Positions 25,515 through 36,000 are shown, counted from the stretch's first letter. The stretch is DNA of 64,000 nucleotides from Bacteroides sp. 519 (GCF_010500955.1 NZ_QVMJ01000009.1:80263-144262), one strand, 5' to 3'. Translations and numbers: made by a program. Notes: a model not told the origin generated them from the letters alone.

Positions 25515-27005
25515 ATGTTTTTATTAGGTTATGATATTGGCAGTTCATCTGTAAAAGCAAGTTTGGTTAATGCCGAAACAGGTAAAACCGTATCTTCGGC
25601 ATTTTTCCCAAAAACAGAAGCAAATATTATTGCAGTAAAACCCGGATGGGCCGAACAAGACCCGGAAAGTTGGTGGGAATACCTGAAATGCTCTACTGCA
25701 GAAGTACTAAATGAATCAGGTATTAGCTCCGCAGAGATTAAAGCAATTGGGATATCTTATCAAATGCATGGTTTGGTATGTGTGGACAAAGATCAGAAAG
25801 TGCTTCGTCCATCCATTATCTGGTGTGATTCTCGTGCGGTTCCTTATGGAGAGAAAGCTTTCAATACATTGGGTGAAGGTAAATGCCTGTCCCATCTGTT
25901 GAATTCGCCAGGTAACTTTACGGCTTCAAAACTAGCATGGATTAAAGAACATGAACCCGATGTATATAGTCGTATTCATAAAATTATGCTTCCTGGCGAT
26001 TATATCGCTATGCGTTTGAGTGGCGAGATTTGTACAACAATATCGGGATTATCCGAAGGAATATTCTGGGATTTTAAAGAAAACAAATTGGCTGGTTTCC
26101 TGATGGATTATTATGGATTTGACTCTTCGCTTATTGCAGATATTAAACCAACTTTCTCTGAACAAGGCAAAGTAACCAGAGCAGTAGCCGAAGAGTTAGG
26201 ATTGAAAGAAGGTATTCCAATTACTTATCGTGCTGGCGATCAACCCAATAATGCACTTTCATTGAATGTGTTTAATCCGGGCGAAATTGCTTCGACAGCT
26301 GGAACATCGGGAGTAGTATATGGAGTGAATGGAGAAGTTAACTACGATCCTCAATCCAGAGTAAACACATTTGCTCATGTTAATCATCAGGCAGATCAAA
26401 CACGTTTGGGAGTACTTCTTTGTATCAATGGTACAGGTATACTTAACTCATGGATTAAAAAGAATATCGCTCCGGAAGGTATATCGTACAACGAGATGAA
26501 TGTGCTTGCCTCGAAAGCTCCGATCGGAAGTGCAGGCATCAGTATATTACCCTTCGGTAATGGTGCAGAGCGTATGTTGAACAACAAAGAAATAGGTTGT
26601 AGTATCCGTGGAATTGATTTCAATATGCATAGTAAACACCATATTATCCGTGCTGCACAGGAAGGAATTGTGTTCTCATTTAAATATGGCATAGACATTA
26701 TGGAACAAATGGGAATCCCAGTTAAGAAAATACATGCAGGTCATGCAAACATGTTCCTGAGCCCAATATTCCGTGAAACACTGGCAGGAGTTACAGGTGC
26801 AGTGATTGAATTGTATAATACCGATGGCTCGGTTGGAGCGGCCAAAGGTGCTGGTATTGGTGCCGGCATATATAAAGATAACAATGAGGCTTTTGCAACT
26901 CTTGAAAAACTGGATGTGATTGAGCCTAATATTGCTCAACGGCAGGAATACGCAGATGCCTATGCACGTTGGAAACATCGTTTAGAAAAATCAATGGCTA
27001 ATTAA
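25515..27005 (+). CDS. xylB: Xylulokinase
   Basis: A 496-residue FGGY-family sugar kinase that phosphorylates D-xylulose to xylulose 5-phosphate for the pentose phosphate pathway. The N-terminal phosphate-binding motif LGYDIGSSSVKASLV, the substrate region GISYQMHGLVCVD, and the second-domain motifs RAGDQPNNALSLN and TAGTSGVVYGVNG are present. Length is normal. It lies between the regulator and xylose isomerase, separated from both by intergenic inverted repeats; gene order regulator-xylB-xylA-transporter matches the Bacteroides xylose operon, which distinguishes it from other FGGY kinases. Confidence 0.93.
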   Translation: MFLLGYDIGSSSVKASLVNAETGKTVSSAFFPKTEANIIAVKPGWAEQDPESWWEYLKCSTAEVLNESGISSAEIKAIGISYQMHGLVCVDKDQKVLRPSIIWCDSRAVPYGEKAFNTLGEGKCLSHLLNSPGNFTASKLAWIKEHEPDVYSRIHKIMLPGDYIAMRLSGEICTTISGLSEGIFWDFKENKLAGFLMDYYGFDSSLIADIKPTFSEQGKVTRAVAEELGLKEGIPITYRAGDQPNNALSLNVFNPGEIASTAGTSGVVYGVNGEVNYDPQSRVNTFAHVNHQADQTRLGVLLCINGTGILNSWIKKNIAPEGISYNEMNVLASKAPIGSAGISILPFGNGAERMLNNKEIGCSIRGIDFNMHSKHHIIRAAQEGIVFSFKYGIDIMEQMGIPVKKIHAGHANMFLSPIFRETLAGVTGAVIELYNTDGSVGAAKGAGIGAGIYKDNNEAFATLEKLDVIEPNIAQRQEYADAYARWKHRLEKSMAN

Positions 27006-27147
27006 TATGCCAATGTGCTAATATGCCAATGTGGCTAATTGGCTGCGCACTTAAAAGTACAGAATACTATCAATTAAATTTATTAATAATAACATTGCCA
27101 ACATCAATGAACCTACTAATTTGGCACATTGGCATATTGGCACATTA
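27004..27147. repeat. Inverted repeat of AATATGCCAATGTG words
   Basis: The left arm (27004-27042, words AATATGCCAATGTGCT) begins at the xylB stop codon, and the right arm (27112-27147, words TTGGCACATTGGCATA) ends 15 bp before the xylA start. About 70 bp of ordinary sequence lies between. The right arm gives xylA a spurious 14-codon N-terminal extension if read from the ATG at 27121. Confidence 0.8.
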
Positions 27148-27162
27148 ATCACATTATTTATT

Positions 27163-28479
27163 ATGGCAACAAAAGAGTTTTTTCCCGGAATAGAAAAAAT
27201 TAAATTTGAAGGTAAAGACAGTAAAAATCCAATGGCTTACCGTTACTACGATCCTGAAAAGGTTATTAACGGCAAAAAAATGAAAGATTGGTTGAAGTTT
27301 TCAATGGCTTGGTGGCATACATTATGTGCCGAAGGAGGCGATCAGTTTGGTGGGCCAACAAAGAAATATTCATGGAATACGAATACCGACAGAATAGCAA
27401 GAGCCAAAGAAAAAATGGATGCAGGTTTTGAATTCATGCAGAAGTTAGGAATTGAATACTACTGTTTCCATGATGTGGATTTGGTTGACGAAGCAGATAC
27501 AATTGAGGAGTATGAAGCTAATCTGAAAGAAATTGTAGCTTATGCAAAACAAAAACAAGCTGAAACCGGAATCAAACTGTTGTGGGGTACAGCCAATGTG
27601 TTTGGTCATTTGCGTTATATGAATGGTGCAGCAACTAATCCAAATTTTGATGTGGTTGCCCGTGCTGCTGTTCAAGTTAAAAACGCAATTGATGCCACTA
27701 TCGAATTGGGTGGTACTAACTATGTTTTCTGGGGAGGACGCGAAGGTTATATGTCTTTATTGAATACTGATCAAAAACGTGAAAAAGAGCACTTGGCTCA
27801 AATGTTGACTGTAGCCCGTGATTATGCTCGTGCACGTGGATTCAAAGGTACATTCCTGATTGAACCCAAACCAATGGAACCAACTAAACATCAGTATGAT
27901 GTAGATACTGAAACTGTAATCGGATTCTTAAAAGCGCATAATCTGGATAAAGATTTCAAAGTAAATATTGAAGTAAACCATGCTACATTGGCAGGACATA
28001 CTTTTGAACACGAATTAGCTGTTGCTGTGGATAATGGCATGTTAGGTTCAATCGATGCTAACCGTGGTGACTATCAGAATGGTTGGGATACAGACCAATT
28101 CCCGATTGATCAGTTTGAACTGGTACAGGCTATGATGCAAATTATCCGTAATGGTGGTTTAGGTGATGGAGGAACAAACTTTGATGCTCACATCCGTCGT
28201 AATTCTACCGATTTGGATGATTTATTTATTGCTCATATTGCAGCTATGGATGTTATGGCACGTGCATTAGAAAATGCAGCTAACTTCCTGAACGAATCTC
28301 CATATAAAAAGATGTTTACTGAACGTTATGCCTCTTTCGATGCTGGTAAAGGTAAGGAATTTGAAGAAGGCAAGCTCTCTCTCGAAGATTTAGTAGCTTA
28401 TGCAAAACAAAACGGTGAGCCTAAACAAATAAGCGGCAAGCAGGAATTGTACGAAGCAATTTTAAATATGTACATTTAA
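27163..28479 (+). CDS. xylA: Xylose isomerase
   Basis: A 438-residue class II xylose isomerase that interconverts D-xylose and D-xylulose with two divalent metal ions. ATG 27163 ([17 protein letters not shown]) is chosen because the frame upstream of it is repeat DNA. Signatures: [14 protein letters not shown] with the catalytic His, the metal-binding [18 protein letters not shown], and [16 protein letters not shown] and [19 protein letters not shown] with further metal ligands. It is the second step-enabling enzyme of the operon with xylB, and is followed by the symporter after another inverted repeat. Confidence 0.95.
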   Translation: MATKEFFPGIEKIKFEGKDSKNPMAYRYYDPEKVINGKKMKDWLKFSMAWWHTLCAEGGDQFGGPTKKYSWNTNTDRIARAKEKMDAGFEFMQKLGIEYYCFHDVDLVDEADTIEEYEANLKEIVAYAKQKQAETGIKLLWGTANVFGHLRYMNGAATNPNFDVVARAAVQVKNAIDATIELGGTNYVFWGGREGYMSLLNTDQKREKEHLAQMLTVARDYARARGFKGTFLIEPKPMEPTKHQYDVDTETVIGFLKAHNLDKDFKVNIEVNHATLAGHTFEHELAVAVDNGMLGSIDANRGDYQNGWDTDQFPIDQFELVQAMMQIIRNGGLGDGGTNFDAHIRRNSTDLDDLFIAHIAAMDVMARALENAANFLNESPYKKMFTERYASFDAGKGKEFEEGKLSLEDLVAYAKQNGEPKQISGKQELYEAILNMYI

Positions 28480-28483
28480 TTTA

Positions 28484-28566
28484 GTTGAGAGTTGAGAGTT
28501 TACAGTTGAGAGTTGCTTTGCAATTCTTGATCACTAACTCTCAACTCTCAACTGTCAACTCTTAAC
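28484..28566. repeat. Inverted repeat of GTTGAGA/TCTCAAC words
   Basis: The left arm (28484-28515) has tandem GTTGAGA words; the right arm (28536-28566) has tandem CTCTCAACT words, separated by 20 bp. It lies between xylA and the symporter gene, 7 bp before the latter. Right-arm words match the coding repeat at 15105. Confidence 0.8.
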
Positions 28567-28573
28567 TAATATC

Positions 28574-29977
28574 ATGGACAACGGTAGTAAAATTTATCTT
28601 TATGGTATAACAGCAGTGGCTGTTATAGGTGGATTACTTTTTGGGTACGACACTGCGGTTATTTCGGGCGCAGAGGGTGGCCTTGAAAGGTTTTTCATGA
28701 GTGCCACAGATTTTGAATACAATAAAGCATGGCATGGCATAACAGCATCGAGCGCATTGATAGGATGTGTTATTGGTGGTGCTATCTCCGGAATACTTGC
28801 TTCGCGATTAGGCAGGAGAAACTCATTGCGTTTTGCTGCTTTACTTTTCTTCCTTTCTGCATTGGGATCTTATTATCCCGAATTCTTATTCTTTGAATAC
28901 GGAAAACCAACTTATAATCTATTAATCGTTTTTAATCTATACCGTATTTTGGGAGGTATTGGGGTTGGATTGGCTTCGGCAGTCTGTCCGATGTATATAG
29001 CCGAAATAGCTCCGGCAAACATGCGTGGGCGTTTGGTTTCCTGGAATCAGTTTGCAATTATCTTTGGTATGTTGGTAGTCTATTTTGTGAATTATCTTAT
29101 TCGCAGCAATTTGCCTACTGCCAATGTGTTGGCCGATGCAATGGCGTCAGTTGGTTGGAGAAGAATGTTTCTGAGTGAAGCATTTCCAGCTGCATTGTTT
29201 GGTATCATGTTGTTCTTTGTACCCAAAACTCCACGTTATCTGGTATTGAGTGGACATCCCAATGAGGCACTCGGAATCCTTGAACGCATTAATGGGAAAA
29301 AGAATGCAGCATCTATTTTAGAAGATATCAAAGCCACAGCCAAAGAAAAAAGTGAGAAGATATTTACGTATGGAGTAGGTGTGATTATCATTGGTATATT
29401 ATTGTCGGTATTTCAACAGGCTGTAGGTATCAATGTGGTTTTGTATTATGCTCCCCGTATTTTTGAAAACATGGGATCAACAGGCGATGTTTCTATGATA
29501 CAAACTGTTGTAATGGGCATCGTAAATATAATTTTCACAGTGGTAGCTATTCTTACTGTAGATAAATTTGGACGTAAACCTCTGTTAATTATAGGTTCTG
29601 TAGGAATGATGATTGGTATGCTTGCTTTGAGTATCCTTTCGTTTATGGATGTTATCGGAATTGCAGCTTTGGTATTTATCATAATCTATACAGCATCGTT
29701 TATGATGAGTTGGGGACCAATCTGTTGGGTGTTAATCTCGGAGATTTTCCCTAATACCATTCGTGGTAAAGCAGTCGCTATTGCTGTGGCTGCACAATGG
29801 ATAACAAATTTCCTTGTATCAAGTACATTCCCATCTCTATCCGAATGGAGTATTGGTGGCACTTACCTTATATATGCTACCTTCTCTTTGTTATCAGCAC
29901 TATTTGTATTGAAATGGGTGCCCGAAACAAAAGGCAAAACATTAGAAGACATGTCTCGTTTGTGGAAAAAGAAATAA
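28574..29977 (+). CDS. xylT: D-xylose:H+ symporter (MFS sugar porter)
   Basis: A 467-residue, 12-segment major facilitator of the sugar porter family. Signatures: FGYDTAVISGAEGG in TM1, GRRNSL and GRKPLL in the cytoplasmic loops, PKTPRYLV after TM6, FQQAVGINVVLYYAPRIF in TM7, SWGPICWVLISEIFP in TM10 and VPETKGKTLEDM after TM12. The QQAVGIN and ISEIFP motifs are those of xylose/glucose transporters such as E. coli XylE. Context as the last gene of the xylose operon supports D-xylose as substrate. Gene symbol by analogy with the Bacteroides xyl operon. Confidence 0.88.
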   Translation: MDNGSKIYLYGITAVAVIGGLLFGYDTAVISGAEGGLERFFMSATDFEYNKAWHGITASSALIGCVIGGAISGILASRLGRRNSLRFAALLFFLSALGSYYPEFLFFEYGKPTYNLLIVFNLYRILGGIGVGLASAVCPMYIAEIAPANMRGRLVSWNQFAIIFGMLVVYFVNYLIRSNLPTANVLADAMASVGWRRMFLSEAFPAALFGIMLFFVPKTPRYLVLSGHPNEALGILERINGKKNAASILEDIKATAKEKSEKIFTYGVGVIIIGILLSVFQQAVGINVVLYYAPRIFENMGSTGDVSMIQTVVMGIVNIIFTVVAILTVDKFGRKPLLIIGSVGMMIGMLALSILSFMDVIGIAALVFIIIYTASFMMSWGPICWVLISEIFPNTIRGKAVAIAVAAQWITNFLVSSTFPSLSEWSIGGTYLIYATFSLLSALFVLKWVPETKGKTLEDMSRLWKKK

Positions 29978-30106
29978 AGGAGTTATCGCTAGGAGCTAGT
30001 AGTTAGTAGTTAGTAGTTAGTAGCTAGTAGTTAGTAGTTATGATACCGCATGGCTAGTAGCTACTAACTACTAACTAGTAGCTACTAACTACTCCTTTAA
30101 CTCCTT
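29977..30106. repeat. Composite inverted repeat of TAGTTAG words with GATACCGCATGG core
   Basis: The left arm (29977-30040) starts with AAGGAGTTATCGCTAGGAG and continues with tandem AGTTAGT words; the right arm (30054-30106) has ACTAACT words and ends with CCTTTAACTCCTT. The loop core is TGATACCGCATGG (30041-30053). The outer words are those of the element at 22277. It follows the xylT stop codon and may serve as its 3' hairpin. Confidence 0.82.
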
Positions 30107-30177
30107 CTCTTCATCAAAAATAAAACTATATCTGTTATTGGTTGTTTAATATGATAAATATGAAAACAACATAGATT

Positions 30178-30756
30178 ATGAAAAAAATATCAGTTATAGT
30201 TTTTATGGTTTTACTGTTTACTTCTTGTATGACTTATAATACGTTAGATTTAAGTCAGTTAACTACAGGAATGACCAAAGCGCAGGTAATAGCCAGAATA
30301 GGTAGACCTCAAAGAATTCTTGCCGTGAATGATACCGAAGAGGGATATCAGGAAATACTGGAATATCGAACTGCAAGAGACGAGATTTATGCATTAGAAT
30401 TCTGGAATGACAATCTCACGGGATATGAGTTCTTATATGACGACATTAATTATGTTCCACCTGTGGCCCCTCCTTTGTGGTATCCGGATTATGGCAGGCC
30501 AATAGTTGTTTATCCCGATAGACCTCCTTATTATCCAAACACACCAAGCAGGCCGAGTCAACCTAACCGACCTAATCGTCCGAACAAGCCCAATCGTCCG
30601 AACAAGCCGAACCGTCCGAGCAGACCAGAAACCAGTCGTCCTGAAATAAGTAGACCGGAAACGAGCCGTCCTGACTTAACAAGACCAACTCCCGGAACAG
30701 GGCCAAGTAGTCGTCCATCTACAGGTGGTAATACTAGCAGACCTACTCCACGCTAA
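30178..30756 (+). CDS. BamE/SmpA-like lipoprotein with Pro/Asn/Arg-rich tail
   Basis: A 192-residue lipoprotein: signal peptide to Cys17 (LLFTSC), then a short SmpA/OmlA-like alpha-beta domain (about 25-90) with the typical GMTKAQVIARIGRPQRI helix-turn and a strand pair. The C-terminal half is low-complexity, rich in PNRPNRPNKPNRP and SRPETSRPE units, probably extended and possibly spanning periplasm or binding cell wall. BamE itself belongs to the outer-membrane assembly machine, but the tail and length differ, so only the domain is claimed. It is monocistronic, with a terminator after it. Confidence 0.7.
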   Translation: MKKISVIVFMVLLFTSCMTYNTLDLSQLTTGMTKAQVIARIGRPQRILAVNDTEEGYQEILEYRTARDEIYALEFWNDNLTGYEFLYDDINYVPPVAPPLWYPDYGRPIVVYPDRPPYYPNTPSRPSQPNRPNRPNKPNRPNKPNRPSRPETSRPEISRPETSRPDLTRPTPGTGPSSRPSTGGNTSRPTPR

Positions 30757-30784
30757 TTTCTGTTTTTAGTAACAATATTCCAAA

Positions 30785-30820
30785 ATGCCCCGGTATTTAT
30801 CAATGCTGGGGCACTTTTTA
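30785..30820 (+). terminator. Terminator after the BamE-like gene
   Basis: TGCCCC (30786-30791) pairs with GGGGCA (30808-30813), followed by CTTTTTA. It is about 30 bp after the stop codon. Confidence 0.75.
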
Positions 30821-30865
30821 TCTACAATTTACACTTTACTCTTAAGGAATATTTAATAATAATGT

Positions 30866-30873
30866 TACCTTTG
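30866..30873 (+). promoter_or_regulatory. -7 box of the Wzz-UpxY-WbuC genes
   Basis: TACCTTTG matches TAnnTTTG, 44 bp before the ATG at 30918. No clear -33 box. Confidence 0.4.
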
Positions 30874-30917
30874 TGCACAAAATTCGAAGTCTGTTAAAAG
30901 AAGTGATATAACTAATC

Positions 30918-32030
30918 ATGAAAGAAGAACTGAAAACGCAACAAGGTATTGAATCAACACAGGGAATAGAAGAACAAGAAATAGACTTGATTGAGTTAGC
31001 CCATAAAGTTTGGGACGAGAAAAAACTTATATTCAAGTGGTGTGGAATTGCAGTTGTTGTTGGGCTGATAGTAGCTTTTAGTATCCCAAAAGAGTTTTCG
31101 ACCAGTGTAACGCTTGCTCCTGAATCAAAAGGGAAATCTTCTATGGGAAACATGGGTGCTTTAGCTGCAATGGCTGGAATAAATCTGGGAGGTTCCTCGG
31201 GTGAGGACGCTTTATCTCCGGAGTTATATCCTGATATTGTAAGTTCAACTCCTTTCCTTATTGAACTGTTTGAAATTCCTGTGCAATCTGCTGATGGCAA
31301 AATAAATACTACATTATATAATTATCTGGACGAACACCAACGTTCACCTTGGTGGGGTACTGTAATCTCTGCTCCATTTAAATTATTAGGATGGGGGATG
31401 TCTTTATTTCGGGAAAAACCGGAAGAAGGTGACGGAAAGTTGAATCCTTTCTGTTTAACACAAGATGAATCTAATATAGCAAAAGCTTTAAGCGATCGTA
31501 TCTCTGTATCGGTAGATAAAAAGACAGGTGTAACTACCCTTTCAGTTATGATGCAAGATCCTTTGATTTCTGCTACCATGACCGATACGGTAATGGTGAG
31601 GTTACAAAATTACATTACTGATTATAGAACAAATAAAGCAAGAAATGATCTTGGCTTTACCGAAAAGCTTTACGAAGAAGCAAAAACAAACTATCATTTA
31701 GCACAACAAAAATATGCCAGTTATATAGATGGCAATATGAATGTTGTACTGCAAAGTTACAGAACGGAACAAGAACGTCTTCAAAATGAAATGAATTTAG
31801 CTTATAGTCTCTATAATCAGGTTGCGCAACAATTACAAATGGCCAAAGCTAAAGTACAGGAAATAACACCAGTATATACTGTAGTGCAGCCTGCAACAGT
31901 TCCTTTAAGAGCAGCCAAACCTAGTAAACCAATGATTCTTATCGGATTTGTTTTTCTGGCAGGTGTAGCTAGTGTAGGCTGGATATTGTTTATAAAAGAT
32001 TTCATCGCAAACTGGAGAAATAAAAAATAA
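30918..32030 (+). CDS. Wzz-type chain-length determinant protein
   Basis: A 370-residue polysaccharide co-polymerase-like membrane protein. A short cytoplasmic start (EIDLIELAHKVWDEKKLIF) leads into TM1 (about 38-55), then a large periplasmic domain with a coiled coil (about 240-315, EKLYEEAKTNYHLAQQKYAS) and TM2 near 335-360 preceded by the Pro-rich TVPLRAAKPSKPMIL. This is the Wzz layout; such proteins set the length of O-antigen or capsule chains, usually with Wzy. Immediately downstream are an UpxY-like regulator and WbuC, but no glycosyltransferases, so its partners lie elsewhere. Confidence 0.85.
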   Translation: MKEELKTQQGIESTQGIEEQEIDLIELAHKVWDEKKLIFKWCGIAVVVGLIVAFSIPKEFSTSVTLAPESKGKSSMGNMGALAAMAGINLGGSSGEDALSPELYPDIVSSTPFLIELFEIPVQSADGKINTTLYNYLDEHQRSPWWGTVISAPFKLLGWGMSLFREKPEEGDGKLNPFCLTQDESNIAKALSDRISVSVDKKTGVTTLSVMMQDPLISATMTDTVMVRLQNYITDYRTNKARNDLGFTEKLYEEAKTNYHLAQQKYASYIDGNMNVVLQSYRTEQERLQNEMNLAYSLYNQVAQQLQMAKAKVQEITPVYTVVQPATVPLRAAKPSKPMILIGFVFLAGVASVGWILFIKDFIANWRNKK

Positions 32031-32034
32031 GCAG

Positions 32035-32385
32035 ATGTCAACAACAGAAGAAACAAAATGGTATGCTTTTCACATTATTCCTTATAATGAGAAAAAGGTG
32101 GTTGATGTACTTAATATAGCTGGTATTGAATTGTACATACCATTTCAAAAAGTAATTCGTAGATGGGGCGATGTTAAAAAGGAGATGAGTGTTCCGGTAT
32201 TTCCGGGATTGGGATTTGCATCTGTCGATGAATTAGATTTTGGTGTGTTGGAAATGATGAATGAGATAACATTATTCAGAGATAATGCGAATCAATATGT
32301 AACAATTCCGTCATCCCAAATAGAAATGATAAAAGAGAATCCTACCAATATATATAATGTTTTCCCTAAAACAGATCGTGAATGA
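32035..32385 (+). CDS. UpxY-like antiterminator, NGN domain only
   Basis: A 116-residue NusG-type protein. The NGN domain is clear: KWYAFHIIPYNEKKVVDVLN, ELYIPFQKVIRRWGDVKKE, PVFPGLGFASVDE. UpxY proteins act as processive antiterminators for the capsule or surface polysaccharide operon that follows them and normally run to about 170-180 residues with a C-terminal KOW domain. Here the protein ends at PKTDRE without a KOW domain; the stop overlaps the start of wbuC in ATGA. No polysaccharide operon follows beyond wbuC. Whether it works in trans is unknown. Confidence 0.8.
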   Translation: MSTTEETKWYAFHIIPYNEKKVVDVLNIAGIELYIPFQKVIRRWGDVKKEMSVPVFPGLGFASVDELDFGVLEMMNEITLFRDNANQYVTIPSSQIEMIKENPTNIYNVFPKTDRE

Positions 32386-32846
32386 AAATTATTTCGGAAG
32401 AGTTATTAAATGAGGTTAGTAAACAGGCAAAAGAGAACGAACGCCTGCGAATGAATTATAATTTTCATGAATCTTTGGATGAACCTATTCATAGATTATT
32501 AAATGCTCTTGAACCTGGTACTTATTTACCTCCGCATCGTCATAAGAATCCTGATAAAATAGAAACATATCTTATTCTGCGCGGAAGTTTAATCGGTGTA
32601 TTATACAATGATGAAGGAGATATTATAAAGAAGCTCGAACTTAATCCACAAAAAGGAATTTATGGTATGGAAATACCTGCCGGAATGTGGCATAGCATTG
32701 TTGTATTAGAACCAAATACTGTTATTTTTGAAATTAAAGATGGTCCTTATGCACCAATAAGTGCTGAAAACATTGCTCCATGGGCTCCTGATCCATCAGA
32801 TGATTTGGCTGTGAAGTTGTTTATGGAGGATATTCTTAAAGATTAA
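32382..32846 (+). CDS. WbuC family cupin metalloprotein
   Basis: A 154-residue single-domain cupin of the WbuC family, found in O-antigen and capsule gene clusters. The putative metal ligands are His52, His54 and Glu61 in PPHRHKNPDKIETY and His104 in GMWHS. The reaction is not established for the family. The start overlaps the UpxY stop codon by 4 bp, showing translational coupling, and the gene is followed by a strong terminator that closes the three-gene unit. Confidence 0.8.
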   Translation: MKIISEELLNEVSKQAKENERLRMNYNFHESLDEPIHRLLNALEPGTYLPPHRHKNPDKIETYLILRGSLIGVLYNDEGDIIKKLELNPQKGIYGMEIPAGMWHSIVVLEPNTVIFEIKDGPYAPISAENIAPWAPDPSDDLAVKLFMEDILKD

Positions 32847-32872
32847 TAGTAATAAAATAGCCTAATTAGTAC

Positions 32873-32910
32873 AAAAGAGACGTATATTTAAGAATATACG
32901 TCTCTTTTTT
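32873..32910 (+). terminator. Terminator of the Wzz-UpxY-WbuC unit
   Basis: AAAAGAGACGTATATT (32873-32888) pairs perfectly with AATATACGTCTCTTTT (32893-32908) across a TAAG loop, followed by more T. Confidence 0.9.
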
Positions 32911-32946
32911 GTGTGAAAATGAAACGTAAGTATACAATAATATATA

Positions 32947-32954
32947 TATCTTTG
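32947..32954 (+). promoter_or_regulatory. -7 box of the Oar-like receptor gene
   Basis: TATCTTTG matches TAnnTTTG and lies 49 bp before the ATG at 33004. No clear -33 box at the usual distance. Confidence 0.45.
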
Positions 32955-33003
32955 CATTGATTTAGATATTTCTATTTATATACTTAATTAATTAACTTAC
33001 GTT

Positions 33004-36000
33004 ATGTCAAAAAGAATCCGTTCTTTTTTAATGATGGCACTGCTAATGTTGGTGACTAACATTAGTGCTCAGGTGACCACAGCTAGCTTTAAAGGTAAAG
33101 TTACAGACACAATGAAGGAGCCTTTGATTGGAGCGACAATTAAAGCAACTCATACTCCTACAGGAACTGCATACTTTACTATAACACAATCTAATGGTTC
33201 ATATATATTGCAGAACGTTCGTATAGGGGGGCCATATACAGTTGAGTTTTCTTATATTGGTTTTACGTCAGTAGTACGTACTGATTTGCATTTAGAGTTA
33301 GGAGAAGAATTGACTCTGGATACTGAGATGGTAGAAGATTCACAAGTATTAGGTGATGTGATTGTTGTTGCTGATAGAAATCCTATAATATCTGGTAGCC
33401 GTACTGGCGCACAAGAAGTGATAACTAGAGAAAAAATGGATAAGTTGCCAACTTTGAATCGTTCTTTGAGTGATTTTACAAAGTTAACACCTATGAGTAG
33501 TGGAAATAACTTTGGAGGTACTTCGTATCGTTTTAATAATGTCACTGTAGATGGTGCTTCATTTAATAATTCATTTGGCTTAAGTTCTTCTTTAGGAGCA
33601 GCAGGAACAGAACCGATTTCGTTGGAAGCTTTAGAACAAGTTCAAGTTATGATTGCACCATTTGATGTTCGTAATGGGGCATTTACAGGTGCTGGTGTAA
33701 ATTCAGTAACTAAATCAGGTACAAATAATTGGCATGCATCAGCATATATGTATACTAAAAGTCCATCAATGACTGGATGGAGGCAGAAAGATGAAATTAA
33801 TGAAGTTACAGAGTTTTCTAATCATCAATATGGGGTGAGTTTATCTGGACCATTGCTTAAAAATAAATTATTCTTTTATATTAATGGAGAACTTGATCGC
33901 CAGGAAACACCTATAAATTATAAGGCTCGTGAAGATGATAAAGCTCCGGTAACAGGACAATATTCTTTTGCTGATGCAAAAACTTTAACAGAATTGTCGC
34001 AGTTCTTACAAGATAATTTTGATTATAATCCAGGGACTTTTAATGTAACTAAGCGTCCAACAGAAGCAGACAGATTAACGGCTCGCTTGGACTGGAATAT
34101 CAATTCAAAAAACACTTTAAGTCTGAAATATTTCTATTTGAAATCTTTTACTACTAATAGACCCAGTACATCTGGTGCACCCAAGAATGGACGTGGACCA
34201 AATGAATATGCCATTCCATTCTCTTCTTCATACTATCGTACTAATAGCAATTTTAATATTATAATGGCAGATTGGGTAACTACAATCAATGATCGTATGT
34301 CGAATACTTTGAAAGTAGGATATTCTGCTTTGAGAGATTTTCGTGATATGGATGGTGGATTTTTCCCTCAGGTAGATATTTTAGATGGAAATGGAACAGC
34401 CTATACAACATTTGGTACAGAGGTTAATTCATATAATAATATGTTGAATTCGGATATTTATCAAATTCAAGATAATCTAACATGGGCTATTGGTGATCAT
34501 CAATTAACAATTGGAACACAAAGCGATTACCGGAAATTTAAGAATGGCTATGGTTATTCTTTTGCTGGTTCATGGCGGTATTCTAGTATAGAATCTTTCT
34601 ATCAAGATGCAAATGCATATTTAGCTTGGAAAGAGGCTGGTTCAGATCCTGCAAGTAGACCGACCACTATTGCAACTTCTTTTAGTCAAAAGTATGCAAT
34701 GCAAGGTAAAGGATTTCCATATGCTTATGTGGATGTACTTTCTTTAGGGTTTTATGTGCAAGACAAATGGGCTGTGACACCAAATTTCAACTTAACTTTG
34801 GGATTGCGTGTAGATACTCCAATATTTTTAACTGATTTAGATAAAAACCCAGCTTTAGATGGTTTGACATTTCAAGATGGTATTAAAATAGATGTTTCTA
34901 AATATCCAAAAACGTCTCCTTTATTCTCTCCTCGCGTGGGCTTTAATTGGGATGTTTTTAGTGATAGAACTTTTCAAGTGCGTGGTGGAACAGGGATGTT
35001 CTCTGGAACACCTCCTTATGTGTGGTTAAGTAATCAGGCAGGAAACAATGGATTGTTATTTGGTGATTTGAATAAAGGTCGTCCTTTCGATGGAATAGCA
35101 TTATATGAACCTACAGAAGCTGATGTCAAAGCCTCAAAAATGGATTTAGCAGTAACAGAACGTGGTTTTAAATATCCACAATTATGGAAAACCAATTTAG
35201 CTCTTGATTATAAGTTTGGAGATGGTTGGATTGCTACTGTTGAAATGTTATATAATAAAGATGTCAATGCTATATATCATGCAAATATTGGTTTAAATGA
35301 ACCAACTGGGTATGTGAAAGAAGGTGATGGAAAAGAACGACCATTCTTTTCTACAGAAAAAGGTTATTATATAACAGATAAAACCACAAATGTAATTCAG
35401 ATGAGAAATACCAGTAAGGGTTATTCTTTTTATACAACGTTACAATTACAGAAGAATTTTAATGCTGGTATTTTAAGAGGATTATACTTAAATGGTTCTT
35501 ATTCATTTGGTCGTGCTAAAAGTGTAACAGATGGTTCTTCTTCAGTGGCTTCTTCTGCATGGAAATACCGTCCTGCTGTAAATCCAAATTCTCAGGAAAC
35601 AGGATATTCTTCAGGATCGTTTAATGGAAGATTCTTGATGCAGGCTGCATATACTGCTGAGTGGGGGAAAAATGCTTCAACTTCATTTGGTGCAATATAT
35701 CAGATTTACCAACCATTTCGTTATTCCTACACTTATAATGGTGATGTAAATGGTGATGGACAGAATATGAATGACCTTATTTATATTCCTAAAAATAAAA
35801 ATGATATTAATATTGTTCCAGCAGCAGGAGATAATAGAACTGTAGACGAAATTTGGAGCCAAATAGATGCATTTATTAAACAAGATGATTATTTAAAGAA
35901 TAATAGAGGTAAATATGCAGAACGTAATGGTGCAGTTACTCCTTATGCTCATCAATTAGATGTTAATATATCTCATGATATAAAAATGCATTTCAAAAAT

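Noticed and set aside
27121..27162. N-terminal extension of xylose isomerase
   Set aside because: It is encoded by the AATATGCC inverted repeat; the family start is MATKEFFPG at 27163.
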